A DNA stretch of 64,000 nucleotides, from NCBI GenBank assembly GCA_015068495.1, contig SVKL01000006.1:1-64000 (forward strand), in the 5' to 3' direction. The translations under genes were made by a program, and so were the position numbers. The notes beneath the pieces were generated by a model. That model made no database searches. It was not told the DNA's origin and saw only the letters and a program-made list of their open reading frames with translations. Shown one piece after another: positions 28,224-36,308 of this stretch. Numbering within the stretch: the stretch's first letter is position 1; each line of letters opens with the position of its first letter. Source of the stretch: Oscillospiraceae bacterium. GTDB taxonomy: Bacteria; Bacillota; Clostridia; Oscillospirales; Oscillospiraceae.

Positions 28224-28939
28224 ACACCTCCGAAACGGCGATTTCGCCGATGATACTCTTCAATCGCTTGGTCCAAATCCGCAGGACCGAAATCCGGCCA
28301 CAAAACATTCATAAACACATACTCGGAATAGGCAGACTGCCACAAAAGGAAATTGCTGGTACGCATTTCTCCGGAAGGACGGATAATCAGCTCCGGGTCC
28401 GGAACATCGGCAGAATACAGGTAGCTCTCCAGCAGCTGCTCGGTCAGCTCCTCCGGTTTCCGCTCCCCCTTTGCCACGTCCTCTGCAAAGGACTTTGCGG
28501 CGCGGACAAGCTCATCCCGTCCGCCGTAATTTAGGCAAAAGTTCACCTGAACGTCATATTCGCTGGACAGGCTTTGGGCTTCGTTACACAGCTTTTGCAG
28601 CTGGGGAGAAAGCCGGCTCAAATCTCCGAAAAAGCAGAACCGTACCCGGTTTTTCTCCATATCCCGAAGGGCCTCCTTCAAGTAAGCCCCCAGCAGGCGC
28701 ATAATGCCGCTGATTTCCTCCTCGGAGCGTTTCCAGTTTTCGGTTGAGAAGGCGTAGACCGTCAAATACTCCACACCCAAGGTGCGGCAGTAATTGGCAA
28801 TCCTACGGAAGCTCTCCGCCCCTGCGGCGTGTCCTGCGGTACGGGGCAGACCTCTGTTCTTTGCCCAGCGGCCGTTGCCGTCCATAATAATAGCAATATG
28901 CCTGGGGACAGGCAGTTTATTCTCAGCAGAAGGTGTCAT
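28220..28939 (-). CDS. uppS: Isoprenyl transferase (undecaprenyl diphosphate synthase)
   Basis: This 239-aa cis-prenyltransferase builds the C55 carrier for cell-wall synthesis. The catalytic aspartate lies in IAIIMDGNGRWA (residues 16-27), followed by AGHAAGAESFR. The C-terminal RPSGEMRTSNFLLWQ and the acidic end also match the family. Its 3' end overlaps cdsA by 4 nt. A short perfect hairpin separates it from frr. Confidence 0.97.
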   Translation of the reverse strand: MTPSAENKLPVPRHIAIIMDGNGRWAKNRGLPRTAGHAAGAESFRRIANYCRTLGVEYLTVYAFSTENWKRSEEEISGIMRLLGAYLKEALRDMEKNRVRFCFFGDLSRLSPQLQKLCNEAQSLSSEYDVQVNFCLNYGGRDELVRAAKSFAEDVAKGERKPEELTEQLLESYLYSADVPDPELIIRPSGEMRTSNFLLWQSAYSEYVFMNVLWPDFGPADLDQAIEEYHRRNRRFGGV

Positions 28940-28969
28940 AGCTGACTCCTTTCCAAAATAGTAGCGAAT

Positions 28970-28987
28970 GGGGGTGCAAGCACCCCC
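28970..28987 (-). other. Perfect hairpin between frr and uppS
   Basis: GGGGGTGC and GCACCCCC form an 8-bp stem with a 2-nt loop, 13 nt after the frr stop. The transcribed strand has no T run after it (ATTCGC follows), so it is probably a processing or mRNA-stability element rather than a full terminator. Confidence 0.5.
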
Positions 28988-29000
28988 AATTTCAAGCCAG

Positions 29001-29555
29001 TTAAATTGCCATCAGTTCCTTTTCCTTGGCAGCGGTAGCCTCGTCCACCTTTTTGATAAACTTATCCAGCATATCCTGCAGGTCTTTTTCCGCTTTCTTT
29101 TGCTCGTCCTCTGTGATTTCGGAATTCTTCTTCAGCTTCTTCACATAGTCCATACCGTCGCGGCGGATATTACGCATAGCAACCTTTGCTTCCTCTGCGT
29201 ACTTCTTAACCTGCTTGGTCAGCTCCTTACGGCGCTCCTCCGTCAGCTGGGGGAAGATCAGGCGGATGACCTTGCCGTCATTTTGGGGGTTGATACCCAA
29301 CTCACTGGACAGAATTGCCTTTTGGATTTCCTTCAGAAGAGAGGTGTCCCAAGGCTGAATCACCAGCGTACGGGCATCGGGAGAGGAAATGGTGGCAACA
29401 CCGTTCAGCTGGGTCTCACTGCCATAGTATTCCACAGTAATACGGTCAAGCACCTTGGGGTTGGCTCTGCCTGCGCGAACTGCGTCGAACTCCTCTGCCA
29501 AATGCACAAGGCTCTTATCCATTCTCTTGCTGTATTCGCTAAAATCTACGCTCAT
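29001..29555 (-). CDS. frr: Ribosome recycling factor
   Basis: This 184-aa protein splits post-termination ribosomes together with EF-G. The start MSVDFSEYSKRMDKS, the conserved VRAGRANPKVLD and the C-terminal helical bundle are all typical. Length matches the family (about 185 aa). It lies 2 nt after pyrH. Confidence 0.98.
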   Translation of the reverse strand: MSVDFSEYSKRMDKSLVHLAEEFDAVRAGRANPKVLDRITVEYYGSETQLNGVATISSPDARTLVIQPWDTSLLKEIQKAILSSELGINPQNDGKVIRLIFPQLTEERRKELTKQVKKYAEEAKVAMRNIRRDGMDYVKKLKKNSEITEDEQKKAEKDLQDMLDKFIKKVDEATAAKEKELMAI

Positions 29556-29557
29556 AA

Positions 29558-30277
29558 TTAGTCCTCCTTAACGATTGTGCCGATAGCCTCTCCACGGGCT
29601 ACCCGGTAAATATTCTCTGGGTCTTTTAATGCAAAGCAAATCAGGGTCATATGATTGTCCATTGCCAATGTCATAGCGGTGGTGTCTGTTGCTTTTAAGT
29701 GACGGGCCAAAACCTCATCGTAAGTAAGGGTATCGTACTTCACTGCAGTGGGGTCAGTATTGGGGTCTGCAGAGTAAATACCGTCCACATTCTTGGCCAT
29801 CAAAATCGCATCTGCCTCAATTTCCACACCCCGAAGCACAGCGCCTGTGTCGGTGGAGAAATAAGGATTGCCGGTACCTGCGGCGAAGATAACCACCTTG
29901 CCCTCGTTGAGATAGCGGTCAGCCGTATCCCGGGTGAAGTACTCGCAGAACTTGTTCATTTCCACGGCGCTGAGCACTCTTGCATCCATACCGTGCTTCT
30001 CCAGCGCATCTGCCACGGCAATAGCATTCATAACCGTTGCCAGCATACCCATAGCATCTCCGTGGGAACGCTGCATCTTATCTGCCCCGTCCTTCACGCC
30101 GCGCCAGAAGTTGCCGCCGCCGATCACAAGACCAAGCTGCACGCCTTCATCCACGCACTTGCGAATCACGCGGCAAACGGAATTCACAATTTCGAAATCC
30201 AGCCCTCTGTGCTGTTCGCCAGCCAAAGCCTCTCCGCTGATTTTCAGCAAGATACGCTTATACTTAACATTGGACAT
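29558..30277 (-). CDS. pyrH: UMP kinase
   Basis: This 239-aa bacterial UMP kinase of the amino-acid-kinase fold makes UDP. KRILLKISGEALAG holds the N-terminal phosphate-binding lysine and GEAL turn, GLVIGGGNFWRG is the glycine-rich loop, and the TGNPYFSTDTGA segment binds UMP. The ATG at 30277 is preferred to the GTG at 30286 because GAGGAG is well spaced from it. This is the first gene of the block leading to polC. The usual upstream rpsB-tsf pair is absent; glnS lies there, facing the other way. Confidence 0.97.
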   Translation of the reverse strand: MSNVKYKRILLKISGEALAGEQHRGLDFEIVNSVCRVIRKCVDEGVQLGLVIGGGNFWRGVKDGADKMQRSHGDAMGMLATVMNAIAVADALEKHGMDARVLSAVEMNKFCEYFTRDTADRYLNEGKVVIFAAGTGNPYFSTDTGAVLRGVEIEADAILMAKNVDGIYSADPNTDPTAVKYDTLTYDEVLARHLKATDTTAMTLAMDNHMTLICFALKDPENIYRVARGEAIGTIVKED

Positions 30278-30304
30278 AATGACCACTCCTCTCTATCGCT
30301 ATAT

Positions 30305-30333
30305 ATTTTAATATAAAACGGCAAAAATAACAA
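30305..30333 (-). promoter_or_regulatory. Promoter of the pyrH-polC block
   Basis: TTGTTA (30328-30333) and TAAAAT (30305-30310) on the minus strand are 17 bp apart, about 28 bp upstream of the pyrH ATG. Confidence 0.6.
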
Positions 30334-30457
30334 CCATAAAATTTACTTTTCTTTATCTGTTCTCGATTTTTTTACATTTTCACGAAAGTGTGTCCCATAC
30401 CCGCAAAAAGAAAGAGAATTTCTCCCCCGTTTATGCTGCTAAAACGCCATATTTGTG

Positions 30458-30486
30458 TTGCAAAAAATATACAAATCGGTTATAAT
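30458..30486 (+). promoter_or_regulatory. Promoter of glnS
   Basis: TTGCAA (30458-30463) and TATAAT (30481-30486) are 17 bp apart, giving a leader of about 35 nt before the ATG at 30528. This is too short for a T-box, and no T-box motif is seen. Confidence 0.75.
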
Positions 30487-30527
30487 GACACATTATGGAT
30501 TATAACCTTTCAGAGAGGATGTTTACT

Positions 30528-32207
30528 ATGGCTGAAATTACCGAAAGCAAGAATTTCATCCACGCATTTATTGACGAAGATATTGCCGAAGGCGGACGCT
30601 ATGCAGGCAAGACCGTGCATACCCGTTTCCCTCCGGAGCCCAACGGCTATCTGCACATTGGCCACTGCAAAGCCTTGATTATTGACTTCGGCACTGCCGA
30701 AAAATACGGCGGTCTGTGCAATCTCCGTATGGATGACACCAACCCCACCAAGGAAGATGTGGAATTCGTAGAAGCCATCAAAGAGGATATTCACTGGCTG
30801 GGCTTCGACTGGGGTGACCGCTTCTATTACGGCTCTGACTACTTTGAGAAAGACTACGAGTATGCCGTAGAGCTTATCAAAAAAGGCCTTGCATATGTGT
30901 GTGAGCTGACACCTGAGGAATTCAAGGAAAATCGCGGCGATCTGAACACCCCTGCCACCTCTCCTTACCGTGACAGACCCATTGAAGAAAGCCTCGACCT
31001 GTTTGCCCGTATGCGGGACGGCGAATTTGAGGACAACAAGTATACCTTGCGGGCAAAGATTGACCTTGCCTCCGGCAACTTCAATATGAGAGACCCGGTT
31101 ATTTACCGGATTCGCCATATGCACCATCACCGGCAGGGCGACAAGTGGTGCATCTATCCTATGTATGACTTTGCCCACCCCATTCAGGATGCGCTGGAGG
31201 GCATTACCCACTCTCTGTGTTCTCTGGAATTTGAGAATCACAGACCTCTTTACAACTGGGTTGTGGAGAATGTTTCCGTACCCCACCATCCCCGTCAGAT
31301 TGAGTTTGCAAGACTGGGCATCGATCACACTGTGCTGTCCAAGCGGAAGCTCCGTCAGCTGGTGGAAGAGGGACGTGTATCCGGTTGGGATGACCCCCGT
31401 ATGCCAACTCTGTGCGGTCTGCGCCGCCGGGGTTATACACCTGCAGCTATCCGCAATTTCTGCGACAGAGTTGGTGTTGCCAAGTCCCCCAACACCATTG
31501 AGTACGCCTTTTTGGAGCATTGCCTGCGGGAGGATCTGAACGAGACTGCTCAGCGTGTTATGGCTGTGCTGAAGCCGGTAAAGCTGACCATCACCAACTA
31601 TCCGGAAGAGAAGACCGAGGAATTTGAAATTGAAAACAACCCCAACAAGCCTGAGGACGGCACCCGCAAGGTGTCCTTCTCCCGGAACTTGTGGATTGAG
31701 GCAGATGATTTCCTTGCAGAACCCGTACCCAAATATAAGCGGCTGTATCCCGAAGGACCTGAGTGCCGGTTGAAGGGCGCTTACGTCATCAAGTGCACCG
31801 GCTGCGTTACCGACGAAAACGGAAATGTAACAGAAGTGCTTGCCACCTATGACCCGGATTCCCGTGGCGGCGACCCTGCTGACGGACGGAAAATCAAGGG
31901 CGCTACCATTCACTGGGTGGATGCTGAGACCTGCTGTGATGCAGAGGTACGTCAGTACAGCAATCTGTTTGACGATGCCGACCCCGATGCTTCCGGCAAG
32001 GATTTCCTCGCCTGCCTGAACCCCAATTCTTTGGAAGTATTGAATGGCTGCAAGGTGGAAGCAAGCCTGAAGGATGCAAAAGCACCGGCATCCTACCAGT
32101 TTATGCGCCTCGGCTATTTCTGCCCTGATTCCAAGGACTCCTCTGCAGAGCATTTGGTATTTAACCGCTCTGTCAGCCTTAAGGACAGCTTTAAGCCCAG
32201 TAAATAA
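30528..32207 (+). CDS. glnS: Glutaminyl-tRNA synthetase
   Basis: This 559-aa class I synthetase charges tRNA-Gln directly. The HIGH-type motif is in FPPEPNGYLHIGHCKA, the glutamine-specific context is LRMDDTNPTKED, and the second signature is the VLSKRKL (KMSKS-type) loop. The two C-terminal anticodon-binding beta-barrels are present. The ATG at 30528 has GAGAGGA at a proper distance; the ATG at 30519 would touch its own ribosome site. Many Firmicutes use the indirect GatCAB route instead, so this gene is a taxonomic hint. Confidence 0.96.
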   Translation: MAEITESKNFIHAFIDEDIAEGGRYAGKTVHTRFPPEPNGYLHIGHCKALIIDFGTAEKYGGLCNLRMDDTNPTKEDVEFVEAIKEDIHWLGFDWGDRFYYGSDYFEKDYEYAVELIKKGLAYVCELTPEEFKENRGDLNTPATSPYRDRPIEESLDLFARMRDGEFEDNKYTLRAKIDLASGNFNMRDPVIYRIRHMHHHRQGDKWCIYPMYDFAHPIQDALEGITHSLCSLEFENHRPLYNWVVENVSVPHHPRQIEFARLGIDHTVLSKRKLRQLVEEGRVSGWDDPRMPTLCGLRRRGYTPAAIRNFCDRVGVAKSPNTIEYAFLEHCLREDLNETAQRVMAVLKPVKLTITNYPEEKTEEFEIENNPNKPEDGTRKVSFSRNLWIEADDFLAEPVPKYKRLYPEGPECRLKGAYVIKCTGCVTDENGNVTEVLATYDPDSRGGDPADGRKIKGATIHWVDAETCCDAEVRQYSNLFDDADPDASGKDFLACLNPNSLEVLNGCKVEASLKDAKAPASYQFMRLGYFCPDSKDSSAEHLVFNRSVSLKDSFKPSK

Positions 32208-32211
32208 TATC

Positions 32212-32239
32212 CACTGCCGGACAAAACTGCCCGGCAGTG
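32212..32239 (+). terminator. Hairpin after glnS
   Basis: A 9-bp stem (CACTGCCGG and CCGGCAGTG) is followed by CTCATTTT, a weak T stretch. The next gene's AAGGAG follows at once, so partial read-through into the PHP gene is likely. Confidence 0.6.
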
Positions 32240-32262
32240 CTCATTTTAAGGAGTGAACCATT

Positions 32263-33678
32263 ATGCGTAGTACACATCCATTTTATTCCTGTTTCCCTGC
32301 CGTTGTATGCGCAGGTCGTGAGACAGAGGTCGCCATTACCCCCAGTGATCTCAGTCGCGCTTTCCGGGAGGATCGGGTTTATCACGTTGCTGTCACCGGC
32401 TTAGACGAGGATAGCTTGACCTTTGACGTTCCCATCCCGCTGGACCACCCCTGTTTTGTAAAAAACGGCTGTCTGCACTTTGTGCACCGCTTTGAAACAG
32501 AACAGCTGTATGCCATTCGCTTTTGCGAAGAAGGCAAAGGCGAAGTGAAGCTGTTTCTGTATGCAGTAGAGGAAGACCTTTACAATCGCAGACCTTTGAA
32601 GGGTGACCTGCACAGTCACAGCTACTATTCCGATGGCGCCGATTGCGCCACTGTAGCCCCCGCCAATTTTCGGGAGGCCGGCTTCGATTTCTTCGCCCTC
32701 ACAGACCACAACCGGTATTACCCCTCTCAGATTGCCGCCAAAACCTATGACGGTATTCCCTTGGGTATCAACATTATCCCCGGTGAGGAAATTCACACCC
32801 CCGGCACAATCCTGCATATCGTTCACGTGGGCGGCAAGGAAAGTGTGTGTAATAAATACATCCATCAGCCGGAGGTGTTCGAGGCAGAGGTCAGTGAGAT
32901 TGAAAAAACGCTGGAGCATATTCCGGAGCAATACCGGCACCGGATGGCTTTGGCTACGTGGTCTTGCCGGGAGGCTCACAAGGCGGGAGGACTGGCGATT
33001 TTCTCCCACCCCGCTTGGATGCCACAAAGAATCAATGTGACCCGTGAATTTTGCGATCTGCTGCTGCAGGCAAAAATGTTCGATGCTATGGAGCTGATGG
33101 CAGGACTGTCTGACAAGGAGAACAACATACAGGTTGCCCTTTGGGTTGAGCAGCTGCTGGCAGGCAACGGTCTGCCTGTTGTTGGCAGCAGCGACTCCCA
33201 CTACCTCAATTCACGGGATCGGGATTTCGGCAAGCGTTTTTCTATTGTCTTTGCCAAGGATAACTCTACGGAAGCCATTCTGCAAGCCATTCGGGAGGGC
33301 TACAGTGTGGCAGGCGAGGTATCTCCCCACGAGGAGACCAATGTGCGTTTTTACGGCAGCCGGCTCCGTTTGGTCAAGTTTGCCCATTTCCTGCAGGAAA
33401 ACTACTTTACCCAAACTTGGCGTCTGTGTATGGCGGAGGGCATTTTGATGCGCCGGTATGCAGAGGGTGAAGCTGTTGGAGAGGTTTTGGCTGCGCTGGC
33501 ACCCACCGTTGAAAACTTCTACAAGCGTTTCTACGGCATCACACCGATTCAGGACTTTTCTCAGAAGGATTTGGATTACATTGAGGATTGCCGCAACACC
33601 CACCGCACGGTTGGTCCTCAGACCTGTGGCAGTCAGCTTTACATTCTCCCCCACGGCAGAAACAAACGAACAGACTAA
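32263..33678 (+). CDS. PHP-domain phosphoesterase
   Basis: This 471-aa protein has a PHP metal-dependent phosphoesterase domain in its middle. GDLHSHSYYSDGAD gives the first two histidines and an aspartate, DFFALTDHNRYYP a further Asp-His, and GSSDSHYLNSRD the last Asp/His pair. The N-terminal ~110 residues form a separate beta-rich domain. The substrate is unknown; members act on nucleotides, histidinol phosphate or similar. AAGGAG lies before the ATG. It follows glnS and converges with rex. Confidence 0.85.
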   Translation: MRSTHPFYSCFPAVVCAGRETEVAITPSDLSRAFREDRVYHVAVTGLDEDSLTFDVPIPLDHPCFVKNGCLHFVHRFETEQLYAIRFCEEGKGEVKLFLYAVEEDLYNRRPLKGDLHSHSYYSDGADCATVAPANFREAGFDFFALTDHNRYYPSQIAAKTYDGIPLGINIIPGEEIHTPGTILHIVHVGGKESVCNKYIHQPEVFEAEVSEIEKTLEHIPEQYRHRMALATWSCREAHKAGGLAIFSHPAWMPQRINVTREFCDLLLQAKMFDAMELMAGLSDKENNIQVALWVEQLLAGNGLPVVGSSDSHYLNSRDRDFGKRFSIVFAKDNSTEAILQAIREGYSVAGEVSPHEETNVRFYGSRLRLVKFAHFLQENYFTQTWRLCMAEGILMRRYAEGEAVGEVLAALAPTVENFYKRFYGITPIQDFSQKDLDYIEDCRNTHRTVGPQTCGSQLYILPHGRNKRTD

Positions 33679-33682
33679 AAAG

Positions 33683-33733
33683 AAGAACCTGTTGGGCATG
33701 GCTTCCTAATGAAGAATCGCACAACAGGTTCTT
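33683..33733. terminator. Bidirectional terminator between PHP gene and rex
   Basis: A 12-bp stem (AAGAACCTGTTG and CAACAGGTTCTT) with a 27-nt loop carries an A run before and T5 after, so it can serve both converging genes. Confidence 0.8.
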
Positions 33734-33757
33734 TTTGTACTATTTCGTAAGCGCCGC

Positions 33758-34396
33758 TTACTTTTTGTCTTTCATATGGGCACGCAGGTGCATAGACAGC
33801 AGCGCCAGAGAATTTGCCATATTTTCACTCTGCACCAAAATATTGTCCGGTACGTCCAAATGGACAGGGGCAAAGGTCCACACCGCCTTGATTCCACAGG
33901 CAATCAGCCGGTCACACACCTGCTGGGCATACTGGGCCGGCACTGTAATGATGCCCATCAGAATCTTATTGGTCTTGCAGAAGCTCTCAAGCTTCTCCAT
34001 TGGGAGAATCGGTTTACCGTCTTCTGTTTTGTCGATGGTGGGGTTAATATCAAAAGCAGCCAGGATATTCAGACCGTAATCCGCAAAACCGCTGTAGCCC
34101 AGCAGCGCCTGTCCCAGCTTGCCAGCTCCCACCAAGATGGCATCGGTGGTATTGTCATACCCCAAAAACTGGCTGATATCCTCCATAAGGCTCTCCCGAA
34201 GATAGCCGATTTTCGGACGTCCGCCATCGGATACCATTGCCAAATCCTTACGTACCTGCACCTCTCCCATACCCAGCGCATTTGCCAAGGCAGTTGCGGA
34301 GATATAGGTAGCGCTTCCCTCCGGCAATGTTTTCAAATACGCAAGGTAGCCGGGCAGACGCTTTAATACGGATTTGGATATTTCTTTTTTCTCCAT
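33758..34396 (-). CDS. rex: Redox-sensing transcriptional repressor Rex
   Basis: This 212-aa repressor reads the NADH/NAD+ ratio and controls fermentation genes. It has an N-terminal winged helix (about 1-80, with VQVRKDLAMVSDGGRPKIGY) and a Rossmann domain with VGAGKLGQALLGY (89-101), which binds NADH. The C-terminal helix swaps between dimer subunits. The longer in-frame start at 34582 runs into sigE; the ATG at 34396 follows AAAGGGTGG and a clean promoter. Length matches Rex (about 210-215 aa). A palindrome overlaps its -10 box. Confidence 0.95.
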   Translation of the reverse strand: MEKKEISKSVLKRLPGYLAYLKTLPEGSATYISATALANALGMGEVQVRKDLAMVSDGGRPKIGYLRESLMEDISQFLGYDNTTDAILVGAGKLGQALLGYSGFADYGLNILAAFDINPTIDKTEDGKPILPMEKLESFCKTNKILMGIITVPAQYAQQVCDRLIACGIKAVWTFAPVHLDVPDNILVQSENMANSLALLSMHLRAHMKDKK

Positions 34397-34422
34397 ACCT
34401 ACCACCCTTTCGATAGAAGTAT

Positions 34423-34444
34423 ATCGATACGTTTCTGTATCGAT
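34423..34444. promoter_or_regulatory. Inverted repeat overlapping the rex -10 box
   Basis: ATCGATAC and GTATCGAT are perfect 8-bp arms separated by GTTTCT. They cover the transcription start and the first bases of the -10 box, the place of a repressor operator. The sequence does not match the usual Rex site (TTGTGAA or TTGTTAA arms), so another regulator, or a 5' hairpin, is possible. Confidence 0.5.
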
Positions 34445-34471
34445 TATAGCACGGCATTTCGCGTATTGCAA
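34443..34471 (-). promoter_or_regulatory. Promoter of rex
   Basis: TTGCAA (34466-34471) and TATAAT (34443-34448) on the minus strand are 17 bp apart. The -35 lies within 10 bp of the sigE stop codon region, giving rex independent expression from the sporulation genes. Confidence 0.75.
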
Positions 34472-34478
34472 GGGGCAT

Positions 34479-35189
34479 TTATGCGCAGCTGGTCTGACGA
34501 AGCAATTCTTTTCGCAATTTAGACATAATCCGTTTCTCCAGTCGGGAAATATAAGACTGGGAAATGCCCATATACTGGGCAACCTCCTTCTGGGTCAACT
34601 CCTGATTCCCGTTTAGTCCAAAACGCATTACCACAATCTCCCGCTCCCTTTCCGGCAATTCCTTCACCGCCTGCCGCAGTACGCACAAATCCACATCGTC
34701 CTCTAAGTGACGGAATATTACATCTTCATCCGTACCCAAAATATCCGACAGCAGCAGCTCGTTTCCGTCATAGTCTATATTGATTGGCTCATCAAGGGAA
34801 ACCTCTGTTTTTTGAGAGGAAATTTTTCGGATGTGCATCAGAATTTCATTTTCAATACAACGGGAGGCATAGGTTGCCAGTTTGATATTTTTGTCCCTGC
34901 GGTAGGTATTGATTGCCTTAATCAGTCCGATTGTGCCGATGGAAATCAAGTCCTCCAAATTGACCCCGGTGTTTTCAAATCTCCGGGAAATGAAGACAAC
35001 CAAACGCAAATTGCGCTCAATCAGCTGCTGCTTGGCGCTTTCGTCCCCTTGCTCCAGCGCAAGGAGCGCCATCTGCTCATCTGCACCCTTCAGCGGTGGG
35101 GGCAGCACGTCTGCGCCGCCGATATAGTGAATACTTCCTTTGGGGAGCCAGCCGATTTTTACTAGAAAAGCCAAGATTTTAACGTTCAT
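34479..35189 (-). CDS. sigE: RNA polymerase sporulation sigma factor SigE (pro-form)
   Basis: This 236-aa sigma-70 family factor drives early mother-cell transcription in sporulation. The N-terminal ~20-25 residues up to [13 protein letters not shown] look like the pro-sequence removed on activation. Region 2 is nearly textbook ([35 protein letters not shown]) and region 4.2 reads [18 protein letters not shown]. The ATG at 35189 overlaps the spoIIGA stop as GTATGA, so the two are coupled. The usual downstream sigG is absent; rex takes its place. Confidence 0.95.
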   Translation of the reverse strand: MNVKILAFLVKIGWLPKGSIHYIGGADVLPPPLKGADEQMALLALEQGDESAKQQLIERNLRLVVFISRRFENTGVNLEDLISIGTIGLIKAINTYRRDKNIKLATYASRCIENEILMHIRKISSQKTEVSLDEPINIDYDGNELLLSDILGTDEDVIFRHLEDDVDLCVLRQAVKELPEREREIVVMRFGLNGNQELTQKEVAQYMGISQSYISRLEKRIMSKLRKELLRQTSCA

Positions 35190-35950
35190 ACGATTCCTCC
35201 TGTAAGTGCTTGGTATGCACCCTCGGCGCTCAAGCCTTCCGGTGCAAATGCCACCAAGGTACTGCCCTGCCATTTGCCGATTTTTACGTTTTGCATGCGC
35301 ATTGCCAGCAGGAAGCTGCTTGCTCCCACGCTATGGTACGGTATCAGGCGCAATCCCGGTAATATGCCAACAGACTCCACCGGACTTTGCAGCTGCTGCG
35401 CAGTTAAGCCGGTCAGTTCCCGCGCCACATCCCCGCCAACAACCAGCACATCCCGTCCGGTGATGGGGTCTCGCAGCATATTTCCCGTATCCTGCAAGGC
35501 TGTAATGCACAGACGCTTATCCCCATAGGATAGCTCCACAGGGACAAAGCGTGTCCCGCCAACCCGTCCACGGAAGCCGAAGCAGCACAGCAGGCACAGT
35601 ACAGCCGCGGTACATAGGATTCCGATGACGCCGCCTTGTTCCATTCCCACAACTGCGCCACCCAGCGCCATAGAAAGAAATGCAAATATCACTCCGATAC
35701 GAAAGGCGCTCTTTGTAAGGCCATAGGCAATTGCCGAAATTGCGCCGATGCTCACAATGCGCCAAAGCATATTCCCCAGAAAATAAAAGTCGGGAAGCAG
35801 GCAGCAGGCTGCATACACCCCCGCAAATACCGCCGCAAGCGCCGCCCGGATGTATTGGATTGGGTAACCGCACAGCCGTGTCGCTGCCAAAAGCAGCAGA
35901 AAACTCACCAAAAAGCTAATAAAAAACACACCGCTCGTATAAGCTGACAT
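35186..35950 (-). CDS. spoIIGA: Sigma-E processing peptidase SpoIIGA
   Basis: This 254-aa membrane aspartic protease removes the pro-sequence of SigE after septation. Five membrane segments fill the first ~125 residues, followed by a cytoplasmic protease domain with the catalytic triad DTG in [10 protein letters not shown] (Asp154). Length is somewhat below the ~300 aa of B. subtilis. AAGGGGG lies 7 nt before the ATG at 35950. No clear sigma-A promoter or Spo0A box was found in the 160 bp upstream. Confidence 0.93.
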   Translation of the reverse strand: MSAYTSGVFFISFLVSFLLLLAATRLCGYPIQYIRAALAAVFAGVYAACCLLPDFYFLGNMLWRIVSIGAISAIAYGLTKSAFRIGVIFAFLSMALGGAVVGMEQGGVIGILCTAAVLCLLCCFGFRGRVGGTRFVPVELSYGDKRLCITALQDTGNMLRDPITGRDVLVVGGDVARELTGLTAQQLQSPVESVGILPGLRLIPYHSVGASSFLLAMRMQNVKIGKWQGSTLVAFAPEGLSAEGAYQALTGGIV

Positions 35951-36087
35951 TTGCACACCCCCTTGTCTATGGGGCTAGTATAAAATGCCTCTAAAAAAAA
36001 TTACGTCGGTTGGGGCAGTGGACTTTCATACAGATTCTCCCCCACCGCCTACGGTTTCTACTGTCTCAACCTGCAAAATATAAAAAG

Positions 36088-36112
36088 CGGCAGCCGATAC
36101 AATCGGCTGCCG
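36088..36112 (-). terminator. Terminator after the rarA-DUF951 pair
   Basis: A perfect 11-bp stem (CGGCAGCCGAT on the transcribed strand) with a 3-nt loop is followed by CTTTTTATA. It lies 2 nt past the stop codon of the DUF951 gene. Confidence 0.88.
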
Positions 36113-36114
36113 TT

Positions 36115-36306
36115 TCAATCTGTCGAGAGATTCTTCTGAACTTGACGCACATTTTTTTCTGCCTTAAACCGGGGCACCATAATCTCGTGACCGCAGCCTA
36201 AGCACTTCAGTCGGAAGTCTGCGCCTGTGCGCAGAACTTTCCATTGCTTTTCACCGCAAGGATGCATCTTTTTCATTGTGAGCACATCCCCAACCTGAAT
36301 ATCCAT
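36115..36306 (-). CDS. DUF951 family small protein
   Basis: This 63-aa protein matches the DUF951 family of Firmicutes: VGDVLTMKKMHPCGEKQW followed by LKCLGCGHEIMVPR. The three cysteines (HPCG and CLGCG) suggest a metal or nucleic-acid binding knuckle; the function is unknown. AAGGAGG lies within the rarA stop region and the ATG is 2 nt after that stop, so the two genes are coupled. Confidence 0.9.
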   Translation of the reverse strand: MDIQVGDVLTMKKMHPCGEKQWKVLRTGADFRLKCLGCGHEIMVPRFKAEKNVRQVQKNLSTD

Positions 36307-36308
36307 TA

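Noticed and set aside
30510..32153. Open frame of about 547 codons antisense to glnS
   Set aside because: glnS is unambiguous on the plus strand with promoter and signatures; the antisense frame is a shadow.
34397..34582. N-terminal extension of Rex by 62 residues
   Set aside because: The extension overlaps sigE and contains the rex promoter and palindrome; the ATG at 34396 has a ribosome site and gives a standard length.
35957..36085. Spo0A box or sigma-A promoter for spoIIGA
   Set aside because: I looked for TGTCGAA-type boxes and a spaced -35/-10 pair on the minus strand and found only a TATACT without a -35.
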